Below, piece by piece: positions 44,364 through 53,463 of a stretch of DNA of 60,879 nucleotides (the first letter of the stretch is position 1; the number at the start of each line of letters is the position of its first letter). Both the position numbers and the translations under genes were made by a program. Origin of the DNA: Thermomonas sp. (GTDB lineage Bacteria > Pseudomonadota > Gammaproteobacteria > Xanthomonadales > Xanthomonadaceae). The stretch covers positions 1 to 60,879 of the forward strand of contig NZ_JAMQHN010000089.1 in the NCBI RefSeq assembly GCF_025993755.1, given 5' to 3'. The notes beneath the pieces were generated by a model that saw only the letters and a list, made by a program, of their open reading frames with translations, searched no databases and had not been told where the DNA came from.

Positions 44364-44404
44364 CGGCGACGGCCTATTTCATCGAATCGGGCCGGATTGA
44401 TTGA
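44177..44404 (+). CDS. Small single-TM protein (possible C-terminal part of the preceding gene)
   Basis: 75 residues in good codon usage: a basic cytoplasmic-type segment (MQRIRLHKRLERYEFEHRTS) and one membrane helix near the C terminus (LLRIAATMLVIGMLGLPLTA). GGAG lies seven bases before the ATG, so independent translation is possible. The same frame stays open upstream (EEPLFKPRDRPAG), which is why a frameshifted single gene with 43875-44363 is the alternative. Confidence 0.45.
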   Translation: MQRIRLHKRLERYEFEHRTSGGVVELADYDASLRHRREKWKKGLLLRIAATMLVIGMLGLPLTATAYFIESGRID

Positions 44405-44632
44405 AAAAAGGATGAGCGGAGGGCGCATCCGGTCGCACAGGGATGCGCATGACGAACGGACTACGACGAGACGTTTCCTTCTACGGGTGATTTGGCCAGA
44501 TCGCGGCGCGCACCATCGATCCGGATCTGCCCTTCGCGGACCGGGGCGTCGGCGATTTTCACGGCAGTCCGGCGGCACAGTTAGAACGCACAATGCGGAA
44601 AAGCAGGAAGTACCCAACCGGAGAACAAACCC

Positions 44633-45670
44633 ATGCACGCAAGATCTTTCGTCACGCCGCTGCTGGTGCTTGCAGCGTTCAATGCCGGCGCGCAAACGCC
44701 GCCGTCGTTGCCGTCGTCTGCACTGAAGGCCTGGGAAACCCACGCCCGCCAGTATTGCGGCAGTATCGGGGAGCGCTACGTCGGCGCGAGGTTCAAGCCG
44801 ATGCCGGCCTCGGGCATCGACGGCAGTGGCATGCCTGCGGGGACGGGCCGCTATCTTGCCGTCGATTTCAACGACGACGGCAAGCCGGATTTCGTCATCG
44901 CCACGCCCAACGGCGGCTGCGCCGGCCTCAACGAAGGGCGAGACGGACCGCAATTGACCGTCGAGTTCGTGGTGTCCACGGCCAGCGGCCATGTGCGGGA
45001 TTCGCAAAGTTCAACGGATGGCTACGATTCCACGCTGGTGATGCCCTCCATCAGCCCGGCCTGGGTGCAGCGCCGCGGCAACGCGCAGGTGTTGCGCTAC
45101 CCGACCGGCAGCGCCGGTGCCGGCCGGTGCGGGCCGTTGCCAGCGGAAGTGGTCTGGGGCTGGAATGGCCGCCACGTCGAAGTGCTGGAACGCTACAACG
45201 CCCGGAACCAGCCGGTGGATGCGGAAGGCTGCGCGGCAAGGCCCGCCAGGGCAACGGCGGCGGCGCAGGGCAGGCCGGGCACCACCGCTGCGCGCATCCC
45301 CCTGGCCGTCGGCTATTACGCCTATGTGGAAGGCACGTTCTCGACCTGCGCCAAGCCGGTCGGCGACATGCTGTATTTCGACGGCAAGCGTTTCTGGACA
45401 CCATCGGATTTCACCGACCCAAGGCACAAATTCACGAGTGAAGCACTGAAGTGGGAAATGTCGGCCGCAGACCGCTTCCGCATCACCTCCCGCAGCCGCG
45501 ACGAGGACGGACAATGGGATCCGCACCTCTACGTCACCGAATACGTCATCACCGGCCCGCAGTCGTTCACGTTCGTCGGCACGGTGGGCGGGCGGATGAA
45601 CGCGCGCGAAAACTACCAGCTCTGCCCGAACATTCCCGCCAGATCGAGGTTCTTCAAAGCCGCCAGATGA
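44633..45670 (+). CDS. Exported protein of unknown function with DxNDDG-type calcium loop
   Basis: 345 residues with a signal peptide (MHARSFVTPLLVLAAFNAGAQ). A segment VDFNDDGKPDFVIATPNGGC resembles the Asp-rich loops of FG-GAP/EF-hand-like repeats, suggesting calcium binding. Cysteines at several positions (YCGS, GGCAG, GRCG, GCAA, TCAK, LCPN) fit a disulfide-bonded periplasmic protein. GGAGA lies eight bases before the ATG. It is the last gene of the plus-strand accessory run and converges on the ADP-ribosylglycohydrolase gene. No family recognised. Confidence 0.75.
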   Translation: MHARSFVTPLLVLAAFNAGAQTPPSLPSSALKAWETHARQYCGSIGERYVGARFKPMPASGIDGSGMPAGTGRYLAVDFNDDGKPDFVIATPNGGCAGLNEGRDGPQLTVEFVVSTASGHVRDSQSSTDGYDSTLVMPSISPAWVQRRGNAQVLRYPTGSAGAGRCGPLPAEVVWGWNGRHVEVLERYNARNQPVDAEGCAARPARATAAAQGRPGTTAARIPLAVGYYAYVEGTFSTCAKPVGDMLYFDGKRFWTPSDFTDPRHKFTSEALKWEMSAADRFRITSRSRDEDGQWDPHLYVTEYVITGPQSFTFVGTVGGRMNARENYQLCPNIPARSRFFKAAR

Positions 45671-45702
45671 GCGCGTCGAAGGCGCAGATTCGCCGATTGC
45701 AT

Positions 45703-46488
45703 TCACGCCCCCGGCAGCTCCCCTGCGACGGCGTACAACTGCTTCAGGACCGCAGCCAGATCGTCCGGAAGATAGGCCCAGCCGGCCCTCGCCAGCGCGT
45801 CGTCGATTCCGAACAGCGCCTCTGCCACGCCGCCGGCGATCGCCGCGATGGTGTCGCTGTCGCCGCCGATCGAAATCGCGTTGCGGATCGCATCCTCGTA
45901 ATCGCGCGCCTCCAGCGCACAGGTCAGCGCCTGCGGCACGGTGTCCTGGCTGCGTTCGTTGTAGACGTAGTGCGGACGGATCGCATCGACCGATGCGGAC
46001 AGGTCGTAGCCGAATCGCTGTGCGATTCGTGCGCGGATTTCGGGTGGCGAACAACCGGCCCGCGCCAGATGGATCGCAACCGCCGTGGCCGCGGCGCCGC
46101 GCATGCCTTCAGGGTGGTTGTGGGTCACCTCGGTGACGCGATCCGAAAGCGCGATCGCCTCTCCCACGCTGGCTGCCAGCATGCCCGCCGGAGACACCCG
46201 CATCGCCGCGCCGTTGCCGAGGCTGTTGTACGGCCCCATGTCGTCGTGCGTCAGCCACACCGCGAAGCGTTGGCCCCAACCGCCGTTGCTCCAGTAGCGT
46301 CGCCCCCATTCGCGCAACGCCACCGCGGGATCCTTGTCGTCGAGCAGGGCGTCGGCCACCGCGATCGTGCACACCGTGTCGTCGGTGAAGAACGCCTGCG
46401 GATGAAAGAACGGCTGGAAGTCCTTGGCCCGATGGTTGTCGAATTCGTAAACCGACCCGACGATGTCGCCAATGACCGCGCCCAGCAT
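45703..46488 (-). CDS. ADP-ribosylglycohydrolase family protein
   Basis: 261-residue DraG/ARH-like enzyme that removes ADP-ribose from proteins or other molecules. Magnesium-site motifs are FFTDDTVCTIAVADAL near the N terminus and GGDSDTIAAIAGG near the C terminus; LGAVIGDIVGSVYEF is the usual opening. ATG 46488 with GAGGAG seven bases upstream is favoured over an upstream extension to 46539. No ADP-ribosyltransferase partner is seen in the window. A DUF1801/YdeI-type gene lies upstream on the same strand after 47 bases. Confidence 0.92.
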   Translation of the reverse strand: MLGAVIGDIVGSVYEFDNHRAKDFQPFFHPQAFFTDDTVCTIAVADALLDDKDPAVALREWGRRYWSNGGWGQRFAVWLTHDDMGPYNSLGNGAAMRVSPAGMLAASVGEAIALSDRVTEVTHNHPEGMRGAAATAVAIHLARAGCSPPEIRARIAQRFGYDLSASVDAIRPHYVYNERSQDTVPQALTCALEARDYEDAIRNAISIGGDSDTIAAIAGGVAEALFGIDDALARAGWAYLPDDLAAVLKQLYAVAGELPGA

Positions 46489-46535
46489 GGTGGTCTCCTC
46501 GCTGCATGGATCGAACGTTGCCGACCACGTCCCGG

Positions 46536-47135
46536 TCAACCGCCCTGATGCTTCCAGTTTCGCGGCTTGCCTTCACCGATCCACTCCAGCGCCTGCTCAA
46601 CCCGCCGGGCGCGAGTCTCGGGACGCTTGGCGCCGATGATCCATTCGGCGTACTCGCGCTGCTTGCCGGGCGTGAAGCCGTCCCAGGCCTTGCGCGCCAT
46701 CCTGTTGCCGCGCATGGCCATGGCCAGGTCGTCCGGAAGCGGCAACGGCGGCCTTGGCTTGCGTCCGCCGGCCCCGGAGACGCCAGCATCGATCAACGCC
46801 ATCGCCGCACGGATGTGGCCCGTGGTCTCGCGCTTTGCCGGCAAATCCCCGAGCGCGGCGATGCGCCCGTACTGGCCCATGCCATCCCGGGCCGCGGCAT
46901 CGGCGCCCACCACCTGCTTGCCGTGCCACAGGTTGAAGGCCGCGTGCTGCTTGAACCCGGCCATCACCCCCAGCAGCTTGTCGTTGTAGGTGAACGCCGG
47001 CGCACCCCACTTGATCGTCTCCAGCGCCGCAGGACAGGCCACGTGCACGCGGCGGCGCAGCTCCTCCAGGATGGGTCGGGCGAAATCGGCCTGCCGCGAG
47101 ATGTAGGCGTCGACACGTGGATCGTTGCTGGCCAT
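46536..47135 (-). CDS. YdeI/OmpD-associated family protein (DUF1801 plus OmdA)
   Basis: 199 residues. N-terminal DUF1801-like domain (DPRVDAYISRQADFARPILEELR, then IKWGAPAFTYNDKLLG and FKQHAAFNLWHG) and C-terminal OmdA-like part (GFTPGKQREYAEWIIGAKRPETRARRVEQAL). Such proteins are small, cytosolic and stress-linked, with no agreed activity. ATG 47135 is preferred; a GTG at 47144 would add three residues. Same strand as the ADP-ribosylglycohydrolase downstream, possibly co-transcribed. Confidence 0.88.
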   Translation of the reverse strand: MASNDPRVDAYISRQADFARPILEELRRRVHVACPAALETIKWGAPAFTYNDKLLGVMAGFKQHAAFNLWHGKQVVGADAAARDGMGQYGRIAALGDLPAKRETTGHIRAAMALIDAGVSGAGGRKPRPPLPLPDDLAMAMRGNRMARKAWDGFTPGKQREYAEWIIGAKRPETRARRVEQALEWIGEGKPRNWKHQGG

Positions 47136-47272
47136 GGCGCTCACCGTTTGCCTGCGGTTTGGCCATTGTGCATCAAGTCATTGCGACCCTCGGCGGCAGG
47201 ATTGATGCAGCCATGTGCTTCCGACGTGCCAAGGCGGTCGACCACAGCGCCCGATGACCGGCGCCCGCACCG

Positions 47273-47890
47273 TCAGGGGCAACGGACTGCGAGCACCCGC
47301 CCTACATGTACGAGCACGGTGACGGTGGGCCCATCCGGCGACTCGCACTGGTCGAGGAGATCCTCCGCGGTATTGGCGCCCCAACCCGCGAGCTCGATCT
47401 CACGCATCCGGCCATCGGGCGCGCGCCCTTTCAAGGTGATGAAGATGTAGCCGGCCGGGCTCCTGAAACTGCGCTTGAGTGTTTTTTCGAAACCGGTCAT
47501 GCGCAACACCTCCGGGCCGGACACGAGGTCGCGGACGGGGTTGCTGGCGGCGACGAGCCCAAGCGCGGCGGCGACTCCTGCCAATGCCCACAAGGCCCGC
47601 TTGCCGGCACCCGCGTTCTCGACGGCGTAGCGCCCGATGCAGACGAGGATGAGCGCCGTGCCGACGAGCTGCCAGGCAGCGCGCACGCCAATGGCCCACG
47701 GCCAGGTTTCGAGCGTGGGCGAGGCGAGCCCGGTGACGAGGGCGCCCAGCAACAGCCCGGTGATGTAGATCGCACTGGCCACCATCAAGAACAGGCTTGC
47801 CGGATCCTGGTCGCTGCGACGCTGGCTCGCGTAGGCAGCGACCAGAATGATCACCACGACCAGCGCGATCCCAACCGGTATCCACATCAT
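47273..47890 (-). CDS. Membrane protein of unknown function
   Basis: 205 residues. Four hydrophobic helices in the first 120 residues (MWIPVGIALVVVIILVAAY; SLFLMVASAIYITGLLLGAL; AAWQLVGTALILVCIG; LWALAGVAAALGLVAA), followed by a soluble C-terminal domain of about 80 residues (GFEKTLKRSFRSPAGYIFI ... VTVLVHVGRVLAV). No family recognised. Upstream lies a 311-base gap, downstream 137 bases to the YdeI-like gene. Confidence 0.75.
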   Translation of the reverse strand: MMWIPVGIALVVVIILVAAYASQRRSDQDPASLFLMVASAIYITGLLLGALVTGLASPTLETWPWAIGVRAAWQLVGTALILVCIGRYAVENAGAGKRALWALAGVAAALGLVAASNPVRDLVSGPEVLRMTGFEKTLKRSFRSPAGYIFITLKGRAPDGRMREIELAGWGANTAEDLLDQCESPDGPTVTVLVHVGRVLAVRCP

Positions 47891-48201
47891 GGTCCCGTTC
47901 CCTCGGCCCGACCCGGAATCAGGCTACAGCACCCGGGAAATTTCCGCGTCCGACGCCGTTGTCCCCAGCAAGCCGCATCGGCTGTCGCAACCGCAACGTC
48001 AGGATACGCGCACGATGAGCCGCGCATTTGGCGATCGGTTCCCCGCGAGGTAGATTCGATGGAACATCCGCTGTTTGCCGTCCTTTACCTGTCCGGCAGC
48101 GCGACGTATGGAGAGCAGCGTGCCGGGGTAAGGCACAGCCCACCCACGTCCGGACGAAGGCGAGTCAAGACCATGCGTGTCCTTTTCTGTTGCTGCAGCG
48201 C
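47891..48201. other. 311-base intergenic stretch, nothing recognised
   Basis: Between jetD and the four-helix membrane protein gene, both on the minus strand. It must hold the promoter of 47273-47890 and the 3' end of the Wadjet transcript. A short open frame from 48061 on the plus strand (MEHPLFAVLYLSG) has no supporting features. No hairpin with a U-tract is evident. Confidence 0.5.
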
Positions 48202-49407
48202 TCAGCCAACGCGGCCTGAATCCACCGGAGGCATCGCGGGATCGAGCGTTTCCTGTTCGAGCCGCAGCGGCCGGCGAGCCAGCGCCTCAGCCACCTGCGG
48301 CCAGCCCGATCGCGTGGCCCAGCGCTGCATGGCGGCAAGCGCGGCGGGCGCGGGCATATCTGCGGCATCAGCCACTCTCGCCGGCAAGGTCGCAGGCGAC
48401 ATCAGCCAGGGCTGCAGCACATGTCCCGCGTCGCGCGCGGTCGCCGCCAGCACGGCGGCGATGCGGAAGCCGCCTTCGTCGATGTCGCCCCAGTGGTAGA
48501 CCGGCAACGCCGTCGGCAGGCTGGCGAGCAGCCGCGCATAGGCGTCTCGCCACGCCGGCGAGGGCATGCCGCCGGTGTACAACAGCAAGGTCGATGCAGC
48601 GTCCGGCGATCGGGTCGCGTCGTGGAAGCTGGCGAGGTTCTCGACGGTGAGCACACAACGCGCAGCAGTCGCCACCGCACGCACCGACTCGACCGGCAGG
48701 CCCAGATACGGGCGCACCAACGGCAAGGTGGCGTCGGCCAGCTCCACCGAACCGATGCCGGCCAGCAGCATCGGCTGCGGTTCGCGGCGCAGGCCGATGG
48801 CCGACCACACTTCCTCCTTCGACAAGCCGCTGGCGGCCAGTTCGCCGGCGACCAGGATGTCCAGCCATGGGGTGAGTTTCTCCAGCTGCTTGCTGTCGCC
48901 GAACAGGCGCACGCTTTCGCGGCGCAGGATGCGTTCGTGGCCGGCATCGTCCAGCCGCGCGGCCACGGCGCGGGCCGCGTCGGCCAGTTCGCCGGCGGCC
49001 TCGGGGCCGGTGCCGCGCGGCTTGCGATTGGCGCGCCACGCCGCGATCACCTCGTCGAGCACCGGGAAGCGGGCGCGCCAGGGTTCCAGCGTACGTTCCG
49101 CCTGCGCCACCCGGTCGTCGAGCAGCTCGATGTGGAGATGGCGTGCCAGGGCGCACGTATCCGCCACGGCCAGACGCAGCAGTTTCGAGCCGTCGCCACT
49201 GCGGCCTTCGCGTTGCGCGGTGATGGCGCCGTCGTGCTCGGCCAGCGCGATCTCGCCGTGGAAGATCTCCAGTTCATCCAGCGAACGCAGCGCGAGGTAC
49301 TCCGCCGCGCCGCCCATCGGCAGCGACACATGCTCGTCGGCACCGCGCAGACGCGCGCTTTCGGCGCGGCGCAGCAGGCGTTCCAGCAGCTGCCGCGCTG
49401 CGCTCAC
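48202..49407 (-). CDS. jetD: JetD, Wadjet TOPRIM nuclease subunit (DUF3322/DUF2220)
   Basis: 401 residues. In Wadjet systems JetD is the TOPRIM-fold endonuclease, related to topoisomerase VI, that cuts plasmid DNA recognised by the JetABC motor. The C-terminal TOPRIM motif is visible: Glu256 in VENLASFHD, and Asp308/Asp310 in YHWGDIDEGGF. The N-terminal part (ARQLLERLLRRAESARLRG, then DEHVSLPMGGAAEYLAL) fits the DUF3322 region. Translation begins at GTG 49407, overlapping the jetC stop (GTGA). Last gene of the operon. The metal ligands are intact, so the nuclease should be active. Confidence 0.92.
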   Translation of the reverse strand: MSAARQLLERLLRRAESARLRGADEHVSLPMGGAAEYLALRSLDELEIFHGEIALAEHDGAITAQREGRSGDGSKLLRLAVADTCALARHLHIELLDDRVAQAERTLEPWRARFPVLDEVIAAWRANRKPRGTGPEAAGELADAARAVAARLDDAGHERILRRESVRLFGDSKQLEKLTPWLDILVAGELAASGLSKEEVWSAIGLRREPQPMLLAGIGSVELADATLPLVRPYLGLPVESVRAVATAARCVLTVENLASFHDATRSPDAASTLLLYTGGMPSPAWRDAYARLLASLPTALPVYHWGDIDEGGFRIAAVLAATARDAGHVLQPWLMSPATLPARVADAADMPAPAALAAMQRWATRSGWPQVAEALARRPLRLEQETLDPAMPPVDSGRVG

Positions 49408-52400
49408 GGGGGCGCCTGCTCGCGGGCGATGCGCGCGGCTTCCTCGGCCAGCAGCTCGGGGTGCAGGTCGAACTGGTCGCTGAGCAGCAGTTCGCGGGCG
49501 GCCGGCTTCACCTCGATGCGCTCGGCCTGCAGCAGGTCGCCGTCGCGGAACAGCTCGATGTAGCTTTCCAGCACGCCGCTCAGGGTGCCCTGGGCGGTGT
49601 CCGGCGCGGCCAGGATCAATTGCAGGCCGAGCGAGCGCAGGTAGTCGACGGTGGCGCGGGCGTTCTGCGCGTCGATCTTGTCGCCGAATTCGTCGAGCAG
49701 GACCAGGCCGATGCCGCCCGCATGCGCCTCGCTCTTGCCATAGGCCGCGGCCAGCGCCGCGCCGGCGATCACGTACAGCGGCGCGCGATGCTCGCCACCG
49801 GAGCCCGAGCGCATGCGCTCGCTGAGCGTGCCGATGACGCGATCCTCCTGGCGGATCTGCACCTCGAAGCGGAAGAAGCGGCGGTAGTCGTCCAGCGGCG
49901 AGGCGAGGGTGCGGACCGCGGCGTTGTCCTCGATCAGCTCGCGGAAGGCGGGCGGCACTTCGCCGGCGCTGCCGAACAGGTTGTCCTCGCCGCCCACGTC
50001 GGCCACGCGCTGGATGAAGCGGTGCAGCTCGCGGTATTCCGGCGCCACTTCGTAGTGGAACTGGTAGCGCTCGTTGTTGGAGAACGCGGGACTGGCGCGC
50101 AGTGTGCGGTTGAGCGTGTTGATCTGGTACTTGAGCTTGCTGAAGTTGTCGTACAGCGCGGAGGCGACGTTGGCGCGGAAGGTTTCCACCGCCGTCGTGT
50201 AGGCCTGCTCGGCCTCGCCCTGGTAGTTGGCCAGCTCGGTATCGCGCAGATGCGCCAACTCCTTCGCCAGCAAAGCACCGGCTTCGCGCCAGTCGCCGGA
50301 AGCAAAATCCAGGTCGAGGCCATAGTCCTTGGCGTATTGCGACAACGCGCTCCAGGCGCCTGGCAACAGATCGTTCAGCTGCTTGTCGCTGTTGCGGGCC
50401 CGCTCTTCGCAACGGTCGCTACGCTCCTTCAACGTGGGCAGCTTCGCATCGAGTTCCTCGCGTTGACGCTCGACGCGGTTGGGGTCCACATCGGTATGGG
50501 CGAAGGCCTCCACCGCACGCTGGGCGACCAGGGATTCCTGGGCGCGCAGACCATCGAGAAGACGCTCCGCGCTTTTGACGGCATCTTCCGCCAACGCCAC
50601 CTTGCCGAGCAGGTCGTCGCGCTTGCCGCGCCATTCGAGCATGCGCTCGTGCAACTGGCGCACCTGTTCACCCAACCTCAGCAAATCCGGGTCGAGCGTC
50701 GCCTGGCGGCTTTCCATCGCGGCGCGATAGCGGCGCTCGACTTCGCGATGCTCCAGCACGCGTTCGTGCAGCGACTGCGCCGCCTCGTCGGGATCGGCCA
50801 GCCGCGCCAGGCCGCGCTGGCAGGCTTCGGCGCGGTCCAGTTCAGGTTTCAGCTGGCGCACGTCGCGCTCGGCCGCCTCGATGTCCTCGCGCAGCGCGCG
50901 CAGGCGGTCGCGATTGTCGGTGGCGCCGATCTTCAGGTCGCCGGCGGCCGGCAGCCGCAGGCGTTCGATGCTGCCACCCTTGGCGAGCAGGCCGTCGCGG
51001 GTCAGGCCCTGGCGGCTGCGGATCAGTTCGGCCTCGGTGTCCACGCAGCGCAGCTCGCCCAGCTGGCGACGCAGGAAGGCCAGCGCGTCGGCGTTGTCGC
51101 CTTCCAGCAGGGCGGCCACGCTGTCGCTGGCGGGCCGTTCGGCACCGCGGCCACTGCGCGCCTGACTGCTCAGGGCCAGCTTGACGCCGTAGACCGAGCG
51201 GCCGCCCTGCAGCGAACGATACAGTTTCGTCGCGCGCTCCTCGGCGTCGGCGGGAATCAGCAAGGCCTCGACGTTGCTGCGCAGGTAGGCCTCGATCACC
51301 GGCTGCCAGCTGGCATCGCTCACCCGCACCAGGTCGCACACCGGTTGCGCATCGATGCCTTCGTCGCGCAGGTAGCTCATCAGGCGCACCGCGTCCGGGT
51401 TCAGTTCGGCCTGGCCGGCGGCGAGGCGCTTCTGGTTCTGCCGCGCGCCTGCCAGCCGGCCCTGCGCTTCGTCGAACGCACCGTGCAGCGCCCGGGCGTG
51501 GCCGTCGACCGCCTCGATCAGCGGCCTGGCGGCGGCCAGCACCTGGCGCGCCTGCGCGTGCATCGGCTCGGATTCCCACGGCAGCCCGGCGTCGGCGGGC
51601 AACGCCGCGAGCGTGCCGTACCAGTCGTTCCAGGCGGACTGGGCGTTGGCCAGCGCGCCGGCATCCACGCTCGGCAAGCCCAGCTTGCGGACCGCGGCGA
51701 ACTGGTCGCGGACGAAACCGATCTCGCGCAGCAAGGCCTTCTTCACCTGCGCCAGGCGGTCGCGGTCGCGCCCGGCCAGTTCGTCGAACTGCGCCTGCTC
51801 GCCGTAGCCCTGGCTGCCTTGTAGGCGCGCGTTGGCCTGGGTGTGCGCCTCCTCGGCCGCCTGCTGTTCGAGATTCGCTTCCTGCAGCGCGCGCCGCGTG
51901 GCGGCGAGCTTGTCACCGGCCTGCCCGTGCGACTCCCCGGCCTGTTCGACCTGCTCGGCCAGCAGGTCGCGCGCGTACTCGGCGGCCAGCGCGCGATACG
52001 AAGCGGCGCGCACGGCCTGGGCGGCGATCTTCGTGTACTGCTGCTCGACGCCTTCGGCGGCGCCGATGCGCTGCACCACCTGCTCGATCTTTTCCTTGAG
52101 CTGGCGGAAGGTGGCCAGCAGCGCGCGGAAGCGGGCGATGTCGGTGGGACGATCCTCGGCGACCAGGGTGCGCACGAACAGGTCCACGTCCTCGACGCGC
52201 TGCAGGTTCAGCGCGTTCTGGAACGCCTTGCGGTAGGCGCCGACGTCCGGATGGGCGGTGGGCGCGGCGCGCAGCCGGAACAGCAGGTCCTTGACGAAGC
52301 GTTCGCTGGTCGGGTGCAGCTCGGGCTTGCTGCCGGCCTCGCGGCAGCGGCGCAGGGCCAGCTCGCGGAACGCGATCCACTCCAGCGGCAGTTCCCTGCC

Positions 52401-52835
52401 CTGGCTGCGTTCGAGGTGGTCGTCCAGCTCCAGCGCCGCGCCGGGCAGCATGTACTGGCCGTAGACGCGATGCTCCGGCTCGTCGGCCGAGGCGCCCAGG
52501 GCGATGCCGCAGGTGAGCGGCACGCCGCTGTCCTGGTCGCGGAACACCAGGGTGATGTAGGTGGTGGCGGTGCGCCGCTTGCGGCCATGCTCGCCGCTGC
52601 GGTACACGCCCAGGCAGTAGTCGCGGATGCTGCGCGCCCGGGCGCTGCCGCCGGCCTGCGCGTTGAAGCGGATGCGGCTGCGGTCGCCGCCCAGCAAGAC
52701 GATCTGCAGCGCATCGAGCAACGCGCTCTTGCCGGCGCCGTTCGGCGCGATGATCGCGCTGGTGGCGTCCAGCGTCAGGGTCTGCGCCTCGAACAGGAAG
52801 AACTGCACCAGGTGCACGCGCTCAAGCAGCTGCAT
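49404..52835 (-). CDS. jetC: JetC, Wadjet SMC-like ATPase (MukB/SbcC-type)
   Basis: 1143-residue SMC-like ATPase that, with JetA and JetB, extrudes DNA loops and senses small circular DNA. Walker A is APNGAGKS at 30-37, just after the MukB-like opening LLERVHLVQFFLF. Two long coiled-coil regions rich in Glu/Arg/Leu flank a central hinge-like part (about 440-620). The ABC signature SGSGGEH is at 1010-1016 and Walker B GLVLLDE at 1043-1049, followed by FGDKID. All nucleotide-binding residues are intact. The start overlaps jetB by 14 bases, the end overlaps jetD by 4. Confidence 0.94.
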   Translation of the reverse strand: MQLLERVHLVQFFLFEAQTLTLDATSAIIAPNGAGKSALLDALQIVLLGGDRSRIRFNAQAGGSARARSIRDYCLGVYRSGEHGRKRRTATTYITLVFRDQDSGVPLTCGIALGASADEPEHRVYGQYMLPGAALELDDHLERSQGRELPLEWIAFRELALRRCREAGSKPELHPTSERFVKDLLFRLRAAPTAHPDVGAYRKAFQNALNLQRVEDVDLFVRTLVAEDRPTDIARFRALLATFRQLKEKIEQVVQRIGAAEGVEQQYTKIAAQAVRAASYRALAAEYARDLLAEQVEQAGESHGQAGDKLAATRRALQEANLEQQAAEEAHTQANARLQGSQGYGEQAQFDELAGRDRDRLAQVKKALLREIGFVRDQFAAVRKLGLPSVDAGALANAQSAWNDWYGTLAALPADAGLPWESEPMHAQARQVLAAARPLIEAVDGHARALHGAFDEAQGRLAGARQNQKRLAAGQAELNPDAVRLMSYLRDEGIDAQPVCDLVRVSDASWQPVIEAYLRSNVEALLIPADAEERATKLYRSLQGGRSVYGVKLALSSQARSGRGAERPASDSVAALLEGDNADALAFLRRQLGELRCVDTEAELIRSRQGLTRDGLLAKGGSIERLRLPAAGDLKIGATDNRDRLRALREDIEAAERDVRQLKPELDRAEACQRGLARLADPDEAAQSLHERVLEHREVERRYRAAMESRQATLDPDLLRLGEQVRQLHERMLEWRGKRDDLLGKVALAEDAVKSAERLLDGLRAQESLVAQRAVEAFAHTDVDPNRVERQREELDAKLPTLKERSDRCEERARNSDKQLNDLLPGAWSALSQYAKDYGLDLDFASGDWREAGALLAKELAHLRDTELANYQGEAEQAYTTAVETFRANVASALYDNFSKLKYQINTLNRTLRASPAFSNNERYQFHYEVAPEYRELHRFIQRVADVGGEDNLFGSAGEVPPAFRELIEDNAAVRTLASPLDDYRRFFRFEVQIRQEDRVIGTLSERMRSGSGGEHRAPLYVIAGAALAAAYGKSEAHAGGIGLVLLDEFGDKIDAQNARATVDYLRSLGLQLILAAPDTAQGTLSGVLESYIELFRDGDLLQAERIEVKPAARELLLSDQFDLHPELLAEEAARIAREQAPP

Positions 52836-53463
52836 CGTCGCCCTCCCTGGCTTCGTCCCCGTCGTCGTCGGGCAGGTCGTCGTCGCGGTTGTGCTGGTCC
52901 AGCCGCTGCAGCCATTGCTCGCCGACCACCTCGACGATGGCCGGGCGCGCGCGCAGGTGGAACGGCTGCGGGTCGTCGCTCTCGGAGTCGACCAGCCGGC
53001 ACACGCCCCAGCGCTTGAGCGTGCGCGCCAGCGCGCGCAGCGCGCCGACCTCGGGCATCGCCCGTCCGACCAGCGCCTGGTAGGCCTCCTGCAGCTCGGG
53101 CAGCTCCACCACCACCTCGCCCTGGTCCTCGATCTGCCCCTGCCGCGCGGCCTCGTCGTAGCGCTGGCGCAACACCAGCAGCAACAGCGTTTCCTCCAGC
53201 GTCACCGGCGTGCCTTCGCCATGGGCGGGCAGCGCCACCACGTAGCGGTAGTGCGCGTTGCGTTCCAGCCGGATGCCCAGCGGCGCCAGCGCGGCGAGGT
53301 AGTCGTCGAAGTGGTCCTCGATCAGGTGGTAGGCCACCTTCGTGCCGCGGTCGCTGGCGTACAGCACCTGCTCGGTGACCAGGCGCCAGGCGGCGCGCTC
53401 GAAGTCCTGCACGGTGTAGATGCCGTTGGACATCTGGCTCAGCGTGTTCCAGCTGCGTTTCAT
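52822..53463 (-). CDS. jetB: JetB, Wadjet MukE-like subunit (DUF4194)
   Basis: 213-residue small subunit, the MukE/kite-type partner that bridges JetA and JetC. The N-terminal QDFERAAWRLVTEQVLYASDRG and AYHLIEDHFDDYLAALAPLGIRLER, then ETLLLLVLRQRYDEA, match the DUF4194 pattern I associate with JetB. The C-terminal tail is strongly acidic (DDDLPDDDGDEAREGDD). ATG 53463 overlaps the jetA stop by 4 bases. Call is firm because of the neighbours. Confidence 0.92.
   Translation of the reverse strand: MKRSWNTLSQMSNGIYTVQDFERAAWRLVTEQVLYASDRGTKVAYHLIEDHFDDYLAALAPLGIRLERNAHYRYVVALPAHGEGTPVTLEETLLLLVLRQRYDEAARQGQIEDQGEVVVELPELQEAYQALVGRAMPEVGALRALARTLKRWGVCRLVDSESDDPQPFHLRARPAIVEVVGEQWLQRLDQHNRDDDLPDDDGDEAREGDDAAA

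Noticed and set aside
44397-44726. Small plus-strand frame at 44397-44726
   Set aside because: Arg/Thr-rich composition, poor codon use, and overlap with the signal peptide of the gene at 44633, which has a proper ribosome site.
49461-51824. 787-codon open frame on the plus strand opposite jetC
   Set aside because: It is antisense to a gene with intact Walker A, signature and Walker B motifs; long antisense frames are expected at this GC content, and it shows no domains.
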